64,000 bases of DNA from Atherix ibis (Eukaryota; Arthropoda; Insecta; Diptera; Athericidae). Below, piece by piece: positions 48,151-60,762 of the stretch (its first letter is position 1; the number at the start of each line of letters is the position of its first letter). Under the pieces are notes generated by a model that saw only the letters and a program-made list of their open reading frames with translations, did no database searches and had not been told where the DNA came from. The stretch spans positions 45,025,920 through 45,089,919 of the forward strand of contig OY282606.1 of NCBI GenBank assembly GCA_958298945.1. Direction: 5' to 3'. The position numbers were made by a program, and so were the translations under genes.

Positions 48151-50580
48151 AGCTCCATCTTGATGAGACGCAAACCCACAAATGATTATTTGATAATATT
48201 TAAATAAAAAATAATAATATTATTACTTTGTGACCTGTGATACTGCAACCCTTTATGAAGTTTTATTTGATGGAATCTCCTAAGTCCTTACCAGTATCTT
48301 TTTTTATTATTAATCGTGCTGCAAATTAGTTAAATCATATTTACTATGGAGAATGTATTTTTTTTAAAATAGGGCCGTAAATTTTATAAAGTAACTTCAT
48401 TAAGATCTATATGTTTAAGACGAATTATAGATGAAAGAAAAAAACACGGTTTTAAGGATAAATTTACCAATTTTTTATAATTGGTAACTATAATATAATA
48501 ACAAAAAGCTTTATACTAATAGAAAATTTCATAGAGGGGAGTGAACATTTACAAAAATTCCTCTCTTATATATAAGCAATTGTCGAGTATAAAATTTTTC
48601 CATAGAACGAATATTAAGGTCGCGATGGAGTATTCTATTACATATTTTATAGGGAGCATCAACGGAAAGAAATGGTCCACTTCAAAATGTAAAAAGTAAC
48701 ACGAGCCAATTTATGAAAAAAATTTTGAAACTTGAATAATATAATTTTTAAGTTAAAGCAAACCGTTTTATCTTTTAAAATACTTGGAAACTTGACAAAT
48801 TTGAATACATATGCTAAAGTGGAATACTCTAATCTTTAACAGAGAAATATTTTACTAAACTCATATTTAAGTGAAAGTTCCTGAATTATGTAAAATTTTC
48901 TTCTTCAAATCTGCACAATGTAGGTGGGGTTTCTCAGAACTATCCGATTAAAATAGACATAAAACATTTAGGTACCATTCAAATAAGTTTGAAGATTTTA
49001 CAGAGAATAACCTACAGTGCTTAGAGTATGCCATCATTATATTATTTGATCTTATAATTGGTTATTAATATATAAATTTATTTTCCTAACAAGTTTCCGA
49101 GATTTTCGATTAATTTTAAAATCTCTTCACAAACTTTATACATTATATGACAATCTGAGAATATGTTATCTTTTAGGAAATAGTTTGAAACTGAACAAAA
49201 CCATTTACCAAATCATTATTAGAAAGTTTCGTCTAAAATACTTTTAGTACTTATGTTTGCATATCAATGATTCTATTGAGTTCTGATAGTTATAAGTTGT
49301 GGGAATTAATTTACTTGCATTGATTTATATACTCGTAGTTATCATGTATTATATGTTTCTTCACTGATAATATTTATATTAGCAAAGTTATTACATATTT
49401 ATTTGATAAAATTTGTAATTTATAGCAATTATTATAACATTATTTAGTACATTTGGTTTACTAAACTAAATTAAGATTTGTAGATTGGGGACTGGGAAGC
49501 TATTATTAGCTTTTTCTTAAAATAATTTAAAAATATGCAAAGTTATAAAATCAAATAGAATTAAATGCGTCTATCATAAATTGAAATGATATTATTGTTA
49601 AAAATTATGAACGATTAATTTTCCATTCCCATATAGTTAAATAATATTGGTCGCTTCAAATATTGTTAAAGCTTTTATCTTTTCAAAAGTAAGGAAAAAT
49701 CATAATCAGAAAAAAACACTATCTCTGTAGTTATTTATAACATTTCAACAGAATAAATATTAATGTAAGTAATAAAATTTTTAGCTAACAGAAATTTCAA
49801 TTTGCAATTACTTTTGCAAAATAAAAAAAGTTTTAACAAGTCCTTTAGTTTTTTTAAAAGAAACATCATAAAATTATATTACTTTTGTTATACTATTATC
49901 AAGTATTTTTTACAAATTCAGCATCTTCTATATGCCCAGAAATTCTTAATTAATTCACTGTAAATTAACTTTTTAATTAAAAAAAGGAATTTTCTGTACA
50001 TAAATCATAATTTGATTGCCATAATTTTTTTTTGCAGTAAGCACAACAAAAATGTTTAGTATTATTTAAAAAGTACATCCATCACCAATTCATCAAGGCA
50101 ACTAAGGATAATTTTTATTCATAAAGACGACTAAGAATAAAGAGTCCTCCTACGAGCATATTTAATAATTCGAACTTTGTATTGTAGTTAAGAAATTTCC
50201 AAGTCTTTAATAAGTATTTAATTTTAACTGAATATACAATTTTAATAAGTTATTTTTATGCTTCTAAGTGAATAAAAATTCATTTTAGAAAGAAATGTGT
50301 ACTGTCTATAGAAAAATTTGTTAACCAAAAATATTTATGTTCGATGAGCTAGATTAATAATAATTATTTCAAATATTAACAAAAAAACTATAAGGGTTTA
50401 ATTAGAAATTGTCTTAAAGAAGGAAACTTTATTTCATAACTAAGGGGTTATTCAATAGGAATAAAATTATTTCCAAATGGACTGTATGTCCATATTTGAA
50501 ATGTCCAATTTTTCATTAAATATCATGCAATAATTTTATCAAAATTATCACTTTTTTTTGCAACTTAATTGTGCACTTCT
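48151..50580. other. AT-rich non-coding DNA, nothing recognised
   Basis: The stretch is plain A/T-rich sequence with no coding motif. Part of 50460-50580 may hold the decayed N-terminus of the transposase fossil that follows, but no HTH motif is readable. Confidence 0.45.
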
Positions 50581-50584
50581 TCTT

Positions 50585-51150
50585 CTCAGATGAGACGCAT
50601 TTTCATCTCTCCGGATAGGTGAATTAATAAAATTGTCATTACCGATAATGAAGATTTACCGGTTCTGTTAATGATGAGCGGTACAAATCGATGATAATTA
50701 ACTTTTTGTATCCTGAAATGGGAGATATTGATTTAACAAATGTGCGCGGTTTCAACAAGACAAAACTACGTGCCACACAGCCCATGCCACAATCGATTAA
50801 TTGCGGGGAAAGTTTATGGAGTCGATAATTTCAAGAAATGCAGATGTGCAATGGTCGCTAAGAAGTTGCGATTTAACAGCTTTGGGCTTTTTTTTTGTGG
50901 GATTATAACTCATTGGTTTATGTCAGTAAACCAGAAACTACTGATGCATTTTAATTGAATATTTAATGCTAAGTACTTGAAAGAAGGTGGTCAAGTACCA
51001 TATTCTTTCAAGTACTTAGCATTCAAGGTAATTGGAGAAGGTGGTCGAAAAGTGGAACTATCGTAGTCGGTTTTGTAAATGGAGCACAGGCGGCCATTTG
51101 AATGATGTCATTTTCAGAACATAATTGCATCGATTATACTTCAAAATAAA
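50585..51150 (+). pseudogene. DUF4817-type transposase fossil (catalytic region and C-terminus)
   Basis: Plus-strand frames read SDETHFHLSG (first Asp kept, 50589-50591), VNDERYKSM, NFLYPEMGDIDLTNV, RFQQDKTTCHTAHATID (second Asp kept), stop, LRGKFME, then IISRNADVQW, RSCDLTALGFFFVG and VYVSKP. After the palindrome at 50965-51023 comes EKVVEKWNYRSRFC and STGGHLNDVIFRT. These match the DUF4817-type order through to the C-terminal GGHLNDVIF block. The third acidic position (usually PLDYF) reads ALGFF. The 72-codon open frame at 50740-50958 is out of phase and not real. It is the best preserved of the three fossils of this group here. Confidence 0.68.
50965..51023. repeat. Perfect hairpin, 21-bp arms, in a transposase fossil
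   Basis: The arms 50965-50985 (AATGCTAAGTACTTGAAAGA, one more A) and 51003-51023 are perfect reverse complements with a 17-base loop. The sequence GAAGGTGGTC spans the left arm's end and the loop, and recurs in the native coding sequence just right of the structure (GAGAAGGTGGTCGAAAAGTGG). The structure interrupts the C-terminal part of the transposase. Confidence 0.92.
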
Positions 51151-52713
51151 ATAATTAATTTTATTAAGCCATATTTTTTATTGTTTTATTTGAAAAAAAA
51201 ATTACTTTTATTGAAAAACTATTTATAATTCCGATATTGGGGCAGGAGCTTCCATAACGTCATTGCATTTACTAGATGATATACAAAGTGAAGTGATAAA
51301 ATTAAAAGGTGACAAAAAAAGTTCTCCTTAAAACACCACCGCAATGTCTCCTGCCAGTTTTTCTATTTTATCGAATTTATTATACGGAGTGCTTTAGTGA
51401 ACTGACTAATTGTATTCCATCACCGCAAGTACTTCACCGTAATAGTCGTTTCACCAGTAATATGAGATAACTTACCCTGGAGACCTATCTCCGATAAATG
51501 CTCTTTAATTTATAGTTAACTTATAACAACGTGCATTGGTAAATCTCACCATCAACTCTTTTTAAATCTTCTACTTAAATCATGTCCTATCCTTTAAAAT
51601 TAAAAGTTTTACTTAAATTTATACAAATTCTTAATTTAATCATAACATCTTTCTCAAATTTGTAATTTAATTATTATTTGTATTTTATTAACAGATTCCT
51701 ATGGTACTTTCTCGTTATTCTAGTTTCTAATTACTATTTATAAAATTTATGTAATTAAAAAGTTATCGATTTGAAAATAGGAAATTTTTTTTCGATGATG
51801 AAATTAATTTAATTTATTTAAAAATGAGCGCAAAGATAAGTATTTAGAATTGTAATAAGGAGTGATAATTTATTTATTTAACTAAATTGATCTGAACTTT
51901 TTTTTGGAAAAATGTTTAATGTAAAATTTACTTTACTTGATGTGATTTGATTTTATTATTTTTAAAGACAATACAATACGATAGAAGTAATCATATTGAC
52001 ATTGATTTATTCATAGCAGAAATTGGGAAATTTATATTTTTGATAATAAATTAAGAGTATACTATATAAGTAAGATCCTCTCATACACAAGTATTAATTC
52101 GAGGAAAAAATTAAATAACTGAAATAAAACTTTCCTTATTTTCTGATACAGATAAGAAAATAATTCAATAAAATTATCGTTAAATTTTTCAACAGTATGA
52201 TTGAAAAAGTTCTTTATTATTGATATAGTTTTGTTCGATTTTTTTTTCATAGTAAATTGGATTGAAAAAGGAGTAGCTCTTTAGTAAAAATTATTTAATT
52301 TAAATGGTTTGTATGTATTTGGGGACTAATCGTAAAAAAATATAACTTTTATTATTTTGCGCCACAACAATGGAGGATATTTGGCGACAACTAAAGGCCA
52401 CAATGGCTATGCTACTATTTGGGTTTAAATTCAAGACTACTGCGTATTAAATGCCAGTACCCGTAAAATCTCATAACTGAAATGTGCATAAATAAAAATA
52501 TAATTAATATTCTCATAAATATAATTAATATTCTCAAATATAATTTATGACAAAAACTTTACATAAACTAACATCTTAACAATCAGATTTTATGATAAAG
52601 ACCTTAAAAAACCTTGTCAATTTTTCTTTAATCACTGAAGACTGCCTATTGGAAAGCTAATAGATACAATTTTTTTAATGAGAAAATTGTAGTAGTAAAA
52701 GAATCGATAATGA
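51151..52713. other. AT-rich non-coding DNA
   Basis: No gene is recognised. A short tandem duplication of ATATAATTAATATTCTCA occurs at about 52497-52540. A possible dispersed motif (GGGTTTAAATTCAAGACTAC) is at 52421-52440. Confidence 0.5.
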
Positions 52714-52715
52714 TA

Positions 52716-53976
52716 CGAGGGTCGTTCAATAAGTCCTTAGAAAAAGATAAAAAAAAACTGTTTTTTAAAAAAAAAAAATTTTATTTTTCAACATATTCTC
52801 CTTTTAGCTCTACACACTTTTCCAACCGTTTTTCCAAAATTTTTATCCCGTCCAAAAATTAGGATTTCGGAAGTTCTGCAAAATACTCATCCGTTTGAGC
52901 AATGACGTCGTCGTTGGAAGTATACCGTTGTCCGCCAAGCCATTTCTTCAGATTGGGGAAAAGAAAATAGTCACTCGGGGCCAATTCTGGTGAATAAGCG
53001 GGATGCTGCAACAATTCCATTCTCAATTCCACAATTTTGGCCATGGAAACAGCGCAGGTGTGCACACGCGCATTGTCCTGATGCAAGAGGATTTTTTTCT
53101 TCTTCAGATGGGGGCGTTTCTCTTTGATTTCCTCGCTCAACCGTTGCAATAACGACGCGTAATACGCTCCTGTTATTGTTTTTCCTTTTTCCAAGTAGTC
53201 ATAAAAATGATGCCCTGCGAAACCCAAAAGACCGTGGCCATCACCTTGCCGACCGAAGGCACAGTTTTTGCCTTCTTCGGAGCCCGTTCACCCTTGAAAA
53301 TCCACTGTGATGACTGTCTCTTCGCTTCTGGAGTGTATTAGTGTATCCAGGTTTCGTCCACAGTGACATATCGACGAAGGAATTCGGCAGGATTGCGATG
53401 AAAGAGTGCCAACATAGCCTCAGAGTACACTACACGATTGCGCTTATTCTCCTCTGAGAGCAAACGCGGCACCCATCTTGCCGAAATTTTTTTTCATAGA
53501 CAATTTTTCATGCAAAATTGAAGCGACTGTATCTTGTGATATGCCCGTGGCCTCAACTAATTCGCGCACTTTAATTCGCCGATCGTTCAAAATCAGATCG
53601 TGGATTTTGTCGATGATTTCAGGAGTATACACCTCAACTGGGCGTCTTGAACGATGTTCATCTTTTGTGGATGAACGGCCACGTTTAAATTCATTCACCC
53701 AATTGTAAACCATCGCAAACACAGGTGCAGATGTGCCATGACTGCATCCAACTCGGCTTTGATTTCTTTCGGGCTTAAGCCTTTCAAATGGAGATGTTTG
53801 ATGACAGCCCTAAACTCTTTTTGCCATTGTTATGCACAAATAAATCGGCGATAGAAATTGACCTACGCTATGGATAGACAGCTTTTCTGTTGCCACTGCT
53901 ACTTACAAAAAAAATCTTTACCGACACTACGAGCGCAATTTTTAGGATTTTCTAAGGACTTATTGAACGACCCTCG
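52716..53976 (-). mobile_element. Irritans-type mariner, family B, copy 2
   Basis: Both terminal repeats start CGAGGGTCGTTCAATAAGTC and continue to CTTAGAAAA; these are the best preserved ends of the family. TA lies at 52714-52715 and 53977-53978. It is 1261 bp long with a short deletion in the 5' leader relative to copy 1 (near 53845). Confidence 0.94.
52781..53827 (-). pseudogene. Mariner transposase pseudogene (family B copy 2)
   Basis: The ATG at 53825-53827 is followed at once by a frameshift (MAKRV-stop, where copy 1 has MEKSEFRAV). A second single-base loss lies near 53740. The frame 53722-53444 then gives VYNWVNEFKRGRSSTKDEHR and LVEATGISQDTVASILHEKL; one extra T near 53490 shifts it again. 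In the catalytic region a TAA replaces a Tyr in ETWIHYYTPE (near 53339) just after the first Asp. The last frame (53227-52859) holds DYLEKGKTITGAYYASLLQR, LLHQDNARVHT (second Asp) and YSPELAPSDYFLF (third Asp), and ends early near 52859 at KS-stop. Confidence 0.88.
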
Positions 53977-53978
53977 TA

Positions 53979-56495
53979 GTATTTATATCGAGAAACCTAT
54001 AATTCATCAGTAAAAGGGAACATTTAAGTAACGATGCATATTTATTATAGGATATGAAGGATTTTGTAAAGGACTTGATATTATGGGAAAGGACTATAGT
54101 AAGATTGGAACGCTTAGTGTAACCCCAAAGTTCAATATGGTACTTTAACTTACTAGAAACTATATGGATGGTTGAGGGGGATGTAAGAATAGCGGTATGG
54201 TTTTTATACGTATCATTTATAGCTTTGGGATTAATTAACTTATCATAGGTATAGGTATTATATAGAAAAGGATCAGAAATACTGCTTTGAGTAATACCAG
54301 CTATGATGGGTTGTACTTTAGAATATTTATTTTTTGACTACTAGTTAAAAACGCAGTATAAAATGTGAAAATATGTAGAGTTAAAAAAATTCTAAATTTT
54401 TTTAGAGAATATTAAGAACAAGCATGAAATCTATCTAAAAACACCACTGAAAATTACTTATTTTATTCAATAGGGGACGAAATCTATTCATCTATGTGAG
54501 GTGATCAGGCATAACTTTTTTTCGAAAACCAAATTGGTAATTAGGTATAATTTTTCTTTCTTCGAAAATAGTATAAAATCGCCTTAAAATGAGTTCTTCA
54601 CTGGGTTAAGGATTCATTTTGATAATAGACAGCTTTATTAATAGCGGAATATAGGTGGAACAGAAAAAAAACCGGATATAGTAAAATAGCTATCACAATT
54701 TTTTTGTTACGTTTTATTTAATCAATTTTCGGTTATAGCTTTACATACCTCTAATTACTGGTATATATAATTAAAAAAAAAATGTTTTTTATGCGTCGTC
54801 CACATTTCTTTATAGCTTTAATAAGAAAGCTTCTAGAATTTCTGATTTATGCAGATTAGGCGTAACTGTTTGTATTATATTGCCTTGAGGAAAACCTTAA
54901 GTTGGGAAAATAACAAAATTATGACTACCAGTAACATTTTTAAATTAAGTGGCCAACATTTCAGAAAAGTTAAAATTTATTTCAATAATCTACATATACT
55001 CGTACTTTAAGAATTATTTTAGAATAAAGGCGACCAAATTTTTTAATGTTCATAATTGTTATTAATTGTTTCTAAATTTGTTATAAAAAAATCAAAATTA
55101 GGTTTATTTTTGTTGAAAAATAATGGAAAAATGGACATGTCCATTTAGACTTCTATAAAATTATTAAATATTCTGTATTTCATAAATGAAAAAAAAAATA
55201 ACAAAACTTCATAAATGAATAAATTAAATTTTGCTGTGATCTAAAATTTTTTTGATAAAATCTTTCTTACTCTCTATACTAGAACGTATATTAACTCGTA
55301 TTGCATCGCCAACTCAAAGCCATTTATTCATTTTCAACTTGAAAAAGTCCATTTATTCATATTTAATACTTACGAAAAAAGTTTGTAATGGAAAAAGTTT
55401 TATTAAAAATTTTTTAACAACAATTTGTTTCACACAATCGATATACTATATTCTATTATAATATTTCAAATAGAATTTTTTTTTCTTTTGGAAAGATTCT
55501 ATCAATGTTTTTTCACTGTTCGATGTCAGCGATATGTTCAAAACTAGAAAAATAATATTTACAAACTTATATTTCTATACATATAAAGCCTTTAAATATG
55601 CTTGCACTTGCCTATTTAATATTTATGTAAATATTTGCTACAAAAAAAAGTATGTGACATGAAAATATCCTTTTCCAAGGAAAGAAATTCAACATAAACT
55701 CAATAAAATCAGATTTTTATGGCTTTCAGGGAATAAAGAAAAATGGAACATAAAAGCTTTATTTTTTTATATGATATAATACAATATAACAAAAAAAATA
55801 TTTATATACGATGATGATGTGATATATATTAATATTATTTTTTACTAATAAATTAAACTTTTCAAAAGCCCTTAAGCTCTTGCTAAACTCTTTCCGTGGA
55901 TATTGTTATATTAAAAGTGTTTGTTGTGGTTCGGCTTTTTTTATCCACATATAAAAAGGGGGTTAAGCTGTTATTATTTATATATTTATAAAAAAATTCC
56001 ATTTAAATAGTTGAGTAATCAATATGAAATTTTTTCATTTTTTGATAAAATATCAATAACAATGAAAAAAAAAATTTTATATTTACAAATTGCATTTGAT
56101 ATTAATGATTGGTGATTTTTATTTTTCACTATTTAACTGATGATTTTGATAAGAATTTAAATGGAAATGTTTATTTTTGATTTGTATATTCGCGTATCTA
56201 TAAAAAAATATTTACCATATATGTGTATAAGAACAATCATATCGTTTATATAAGCGTCTTTACTATAGTTGAGGTTTTATCGTCAGTCAAACAGTCCATT
56301 TTATATAATTCGGTAGGAAAAAGTTCGATAGAGTGCTTGGGTACCTAGACCAAATATTATGAGACATCAGAATTGAGGTGTGGCAAAAAAGTAAGACTGC
56401 TATCACTGATAGCGATCTGGTAATACTAGAAAATTTTCCACCACACAGCTTGTACGTAATCGCTCGTCCGGTTAGTATGCGACTCTATAAATCGT
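53979..56495. other. AT-rich non-coding DNA, nothing recognised
   Basis: The stretch is A/T-rich, with a slightly less AT-rich part at 54000-54350. I find no coding motif, RNA gene or repeat structure. Confidence 0.45.
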
Positions 56496-56499
56496 GATA

Positions 56500-56800
56500 A
56501 GTAAAGTGGTATTTTTGCAGTGCACTACGAAAACTAGAACAGTAAGAAATAGTACAGAAGCAATGATGTGATATTAAAATTTCTGCTTAGCTTGGTGAAT
56601 CTGCAAGCTTGCCTTACGAAAAGTTACAATGAGTCTGTGGAATATTCCACAGACTCATTGTCGAACTTCACTTAAGTAGACCTTCAACATTGCCGAGCAA
56701 CGTTTTTTTTCTGAAGTCAGACCATCGGTTACAATTTCTGTCAACATAGTTTTTGCGAAGAAGTCCTTAAAATGCTCTAAAAATGGATTCTTCGTGTCAT
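56500..56800 (+). pseudogene. Possible N-terminal mariner-like transposase fossil
   Basis: The plus-strand translation around 56525-56640 reads LEQ.EIVQKQ, then DIKISA, stop, LGESASLPYEKLQ, stop, VCG. This resembles the first helix-turn-helix of mariner-like transposases (ANIKFCFKLGKSATETYEKLKQVYG pattern). Beyond the palindrome at 56626-56661, LSRPSTLPS could be the GRPSTS hinge. Only these short matches support it, stops are frequent and no catalytic motif is seen, so this is a tentative call. Confidence 0.3.
56626..56661. repeat. Perfect 36-bp palindrome without a loop
   Basis: The 18-bp half ACAATGAGTCTGTGGAAT is followed immediately by its exact reverse complement. No other sequence of this kind with a zero-base loop was found in the window. 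It lies in a less AT-rich patch that may be an old mariner fragment. Confidence 0.95.
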
Positions 56801-59540
56801 TGCAGAAATTTGGATGTTCCAAAATCACATCGCACGCTTATTTTTATCAACAAGTTTTTGTTAAAATTAATCGATTTCTGTAATTTTCAAGGACCGCTTA
56901 ACCCATGTTTCCCAATATCAAAAACCGCTTCAAAGGTAGGCTCTGTATCGTATTAATAGGTTCTATAAATATTACACGGAACTATAATTATACTTGAAGC
57001 GTAACTTCATTAATTATATGTGTAGAGCATAACTTCATCGATAATAGACTGATAACTTTAGAAGTTTTTATTTTCGAGAGCAGTGAAGATTTTTGTTAGA
57101 ATACCATATGATAAACGTATAAGAGAATTAATAAGATAGTTTCATTAATTCTTGGCTCAATTTGAATAGAGTTTGGAATTTCTTATAATATTGTACTTTC
57201 AAGGTAACTAAAAAATTCCCTTTTATAAGCGTTTTTAGTTAAAATAGTTTTTACATTAGGAAAACAAAATTATTTGTATTTTAAAATTTTTTCAATAGAA
57301 AAAACTAGAGAAACAAAAATAGGATTAAAAAAAATTTCCATCTTAGTTTTTGGGTTTCTATATAAATTATCCAGTTTTGAAAATATACTATTCCTTAATA
57401 GACGCCAATAAACGTTATTTTAAATGAGGAAAATATTTACGGCATGTCCGAATATTTTCATATTTATTTTCGAATGATAACGCACGTGTACGCTCGTTCA
57501 CTCACTACGCGTGCGGTAAAAGAGCGTGCGTGTTTTTGCAGATATCGCAATCAGAAAATTGGCCGCTAATTCAATCGAATAAGCTTGATAGGAATTTTAA
57601 AAAATATACTTTTTATAACAAGATAAAATAGTAATTTATTTATTTCAATTAGTATGCTTATGACCAAACAATTTTCTTTTTGTCTATTAATAGTTAGTTT
57701 TTATCTCAAATACCGAATACATTAATGTTATATGCAGTTTAACAAAACGACTTGTATTTTAGCCTTTCAATTTGTACGCTCTATTCTAGACCAACAAATG
57801 TTATTTAAAAAAATTTTATTTGCGTAATTAACACTTTTAAACATAAGTCTTGCAAAATAAAAATTTAAGTTTATTTAAAAAATCTGTACAGATTTTGCCA
57901 AAAGTATTGTGCATCCTATTTGTTACTTAGTTACCGACAAATTAATTAACACTCAAAAAATATTGATAGTATGGTAGAGAGGTCAACACTTTTGACGAAG
58001 GCTGTACGTTAGCAATATTAGAAATATATTCTAATATATTGTACATATTTTCAGAATGTACATCCATTTTCAGTTGAATTGGAGCTCGACTAATGTTCAA
58101 TTTTTGCTATTTAAATAATTATTTTTAGATTGTTTTCAAAATATAATAAGTTTTTGGTAGAATTTTAGATATTACAATTAGAAAAACATAGTCAAAAAAA
58201 ATCCTACCATTTTGGTTAACAAACATAATTTTCTTTATATCAATAAAAAATATATTTCTATTTTCACTTTAATACATATTTTTATGACTTAAAATAAATA
58301 TAATTAATTTAAATATACCATGGAATGCACAGCAAAAATTTCTTCTATATGATTTCTGTAATATCAAAATAATAATTTGCTCTACACGTACTATTCAATA
58401 TTGTAGTGGATATTCACATCAGTTACGAAAGTGAATGCTTTTATCGGATAATACTGACTTTGTTCAAAAGGTGGAAAATATTGTATTTTTATAGCAGAAA
58501 TAAATTATTTTACTTTGTAAAGGAATAAGTAAGAAATGAAAATTTCCAGAATGATTCGATGTTTTGCAGTCTTGACCTACTGATACGTACATAAACACCT
58601 CTACACCTGCACTATTCATAAAATTTTATCGTATTTTATTGTTGAAATTCCATCATTCAATTTTTACCTTCCGATAGCAAATCATTAACTCAATTCAATG
58701 GGAAAATATTTATGGGCATTTTGCTGATTTAGAGCAATATTAAATCATAATAGAAAATTGCTATTTTTGAGGAAATTCAATTTGTTATAATTTTATTAGG
58801 TAAACAACTTTATTAATTTTATTATGAAAATTCTCTAAGGTGTAGCTAATTACAGGAAATTTAGTTTTAGTCACATTTATGAATGCTGTGAAAATGTACT
58901 ATTTGGTTATGATTTATTATTGTAATATTGAATTTTTTTTATATTTTCTGATGAGCTTTTTTACACAAACATCGTATTTTTATATACCTAATGAAATAAA
59001 TGCTTTACAGTATATTTTTTGTGTGCCTTTTTTTATATATAGTTTAATTGATTATATTTTCTGATATTAGAATATTATAATAGGCTTGATTATTTGAACA
59101 TTTTATTTTATAATAATTTCTTAAGAGTTCATAATTTTTTAATTTCTTGAAAATAGTCCCCATTATGATTAATTTATAAACATCTGAGCATTTCCACAAT
59201 TATCCTATTCTAACAAAAACTGATTTATACATTTTGTTAAACTTTCTTTTAATTAATCTGAAAAATAATTACTCCCTCAATTTTTTTATTAGGCTTTAGT
59301 TATAATATATCATAACAGAGTAAAAATCGAATATTTGCTATCAAATAAAAATATATAATAAACCAAAATTTTTGGCTCGGAAACTGCTTAGAATTCTTCT
59401 TTCGTACATAATTTCCTATTCGGATAACACCTTTGTGTGACGTTCTACTAATTTTCCCTCATATTCTATTGAGCAATAATCTTCTATTAACGAAAAGATA
59501 TGAAGAGATCTAAAAGATCCACATTAGCGATTTCCTCCAC
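56801..59540. other. AT-rich non-coding DNA with a small GC-rich patch
   Basis: The patch 57475-57580 is rich in CpG (GCACGTGTACGCTCG, ACGCGTGCGGTA) and stands out from its surroundings, but it has no readable motif. The remainder is AT-rich with short chance frames only. Confidence 0.45.
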
Positions 59541-59544
59541 TGTT

Positions 59545-60762
59545 TTTTTTGTAAGTAGCATTATCAACAGGAAAGCTGTCAAAATTTCAGCTCGATCCAT
59601 AGCGTAGGTCAATTTCCATCGTCGATTAAAGTTAACGACATTTATTTGTGCATAACAATGGAAAAAAAACGAGTTTAGGGCTGTCATCAAACATCTCCAT
59701 TTGAAAGGCTTAAGCCCGAAAGAAATCAAAGCCGAGTTGGATGCAGTTCATGGCACATCTGCACCTGTGTTTGCGACTGTTTACAATTGGGTGAATGAAT
59801 TTAAACGTGGCCGTTCATCCACAAAAAGCGAACATCGTTCAGGACGCCCAGTTGAGGTGTCTACTCCTGAAAGCATCGACAAAATCCACGATCTGATTTT
59901 GAACGATCGGCGAATTAAAGTGTGCGAGTTAGTTGAGGCCACGGGCATATCACAAGGTACAGTCGCTTCAATTTTGCATAAAAAATTGTCTGTGAAAAAA
60001 ATTTCGGCAAGATGGGTGCCGCGTTTGCTCTCAGAGGAGAATAAGCGCAATCGTGTAGTGGACTCTGCGGCTATGTTGGCACTCTTTCATCGCAATCCTG
60101 CCAAATTCCTTCGTCGATATGTCACTGTGGACGAAACCTGGATACACTACTACACTCCAGAAACGAAGAGACAGTCATCACAGTGTATTTTCAAGGGTGA
60201 ACGGGCTCAGAAGAAGGCAAAAACTGTGCCATCGGCCGGCAAGGTGATGGCCACGATCTTTTCGGATTCGCAGGGCATCATTTTTATCGACTACTTGGAA
60301 AAAGGAAAAACAATAACAGGAGCGTATTACGCGTCGTTATTGCAACGGTTGAGCGAGGAAATCAAAGAGAAACGCCCCCATCTGAAGAAAAAAAATCCTC
60401 TTGCATCAGGACAATGCGCGTGTGCACACCTGCGCTGTTTCCATGGCCAAAATTGTGGAATTGAGAATGGAATTGTTGCAGCATCCCGCTTATTCACCAG
60501 ATTTGGCCCCGAGTGACTATTTTCTTTTCCCCAATCTGAAGAAATGGCTTGGCGGACGACGGTTCACTTCCAACGAGGACGTCATTGCTCAAACGGATGA
60601 GTATTTTGCAGAACTTCCGAAATCCTATTTTTTGGACGGGATAATAATTTTGGAAAAACGGTTGGAAAAGTGTATAGAGCGAAAAGGAGATTATGTTGAA
60701 AATTTTTTTTTTTAAAAACGGTTTTTTCCATCTTTTTCTAAGGACTTATTGAACGACCCTCG
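59545..60762 (+). mobile_element. Irritans-type mariner, family B, copy 3 (5' truncated)
   Basis: The 3' terminal repeat is intact (opposite strand CGAGGGTCGTTCAATAAGTC) and followed by TA at 60763-60764. The 5' terminal repeat is missing: similarity to copies 1 and 2 starts within the leader (GTTTTTTTTGTAAGTAGCA), about 70 bp inside the expected end. With one end lost the copy cannot be mobilised normally. The sequence before 59545 is unrelated AT-rich DNA. Confidence 0.9.
59658..60715 (+). pseudogene. Mariner transposase pseudogene (family B copy 3), best preserved
   Basis: An extra A just after the ATG at 59658-59660 shifts the frame (MEKKRV-stop). From 59701 to about 60390 a single frame is open: LKGLSPKEIKAELDAVHGTS, YNWVNEFKRGRSST, SGRPVEVST, RRIKVCELVEATGISQGTVAS (HTH pair), ARWVPRLLSEENKRNR, YVTVDETWIHYYTPE (first Asp, 60130-60132), GKVMATIFSDSQGIIFIDYL. 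A 2-base loss in the A-run near 60390 shifts to the frame carrying HQDNARVHT (second Asp, 60410-60412), SPDLAPSDYFLFPNLKKWLG (third Asp, 60515-60517) and LEKRLEKCIERKGDYVE. The second and third Asp are separated by 34 residues, the mariner DD34D spacing. All three are kept. Confidence 0.9.

Noticed and set aside
50740..50958. 72-codon plus-strand open frame
   Set aside because: The adjacent frames carry the transposase motifs FQQDKTTCHTAHATID and RSCDLTALGFFF, so this frame is out of phase.
57475..57580. CpG-rich patch as a promoter or CpG island
   Set aside because: Only about 100 bp, with no neighbouring gene or core promoter elements that I can support.
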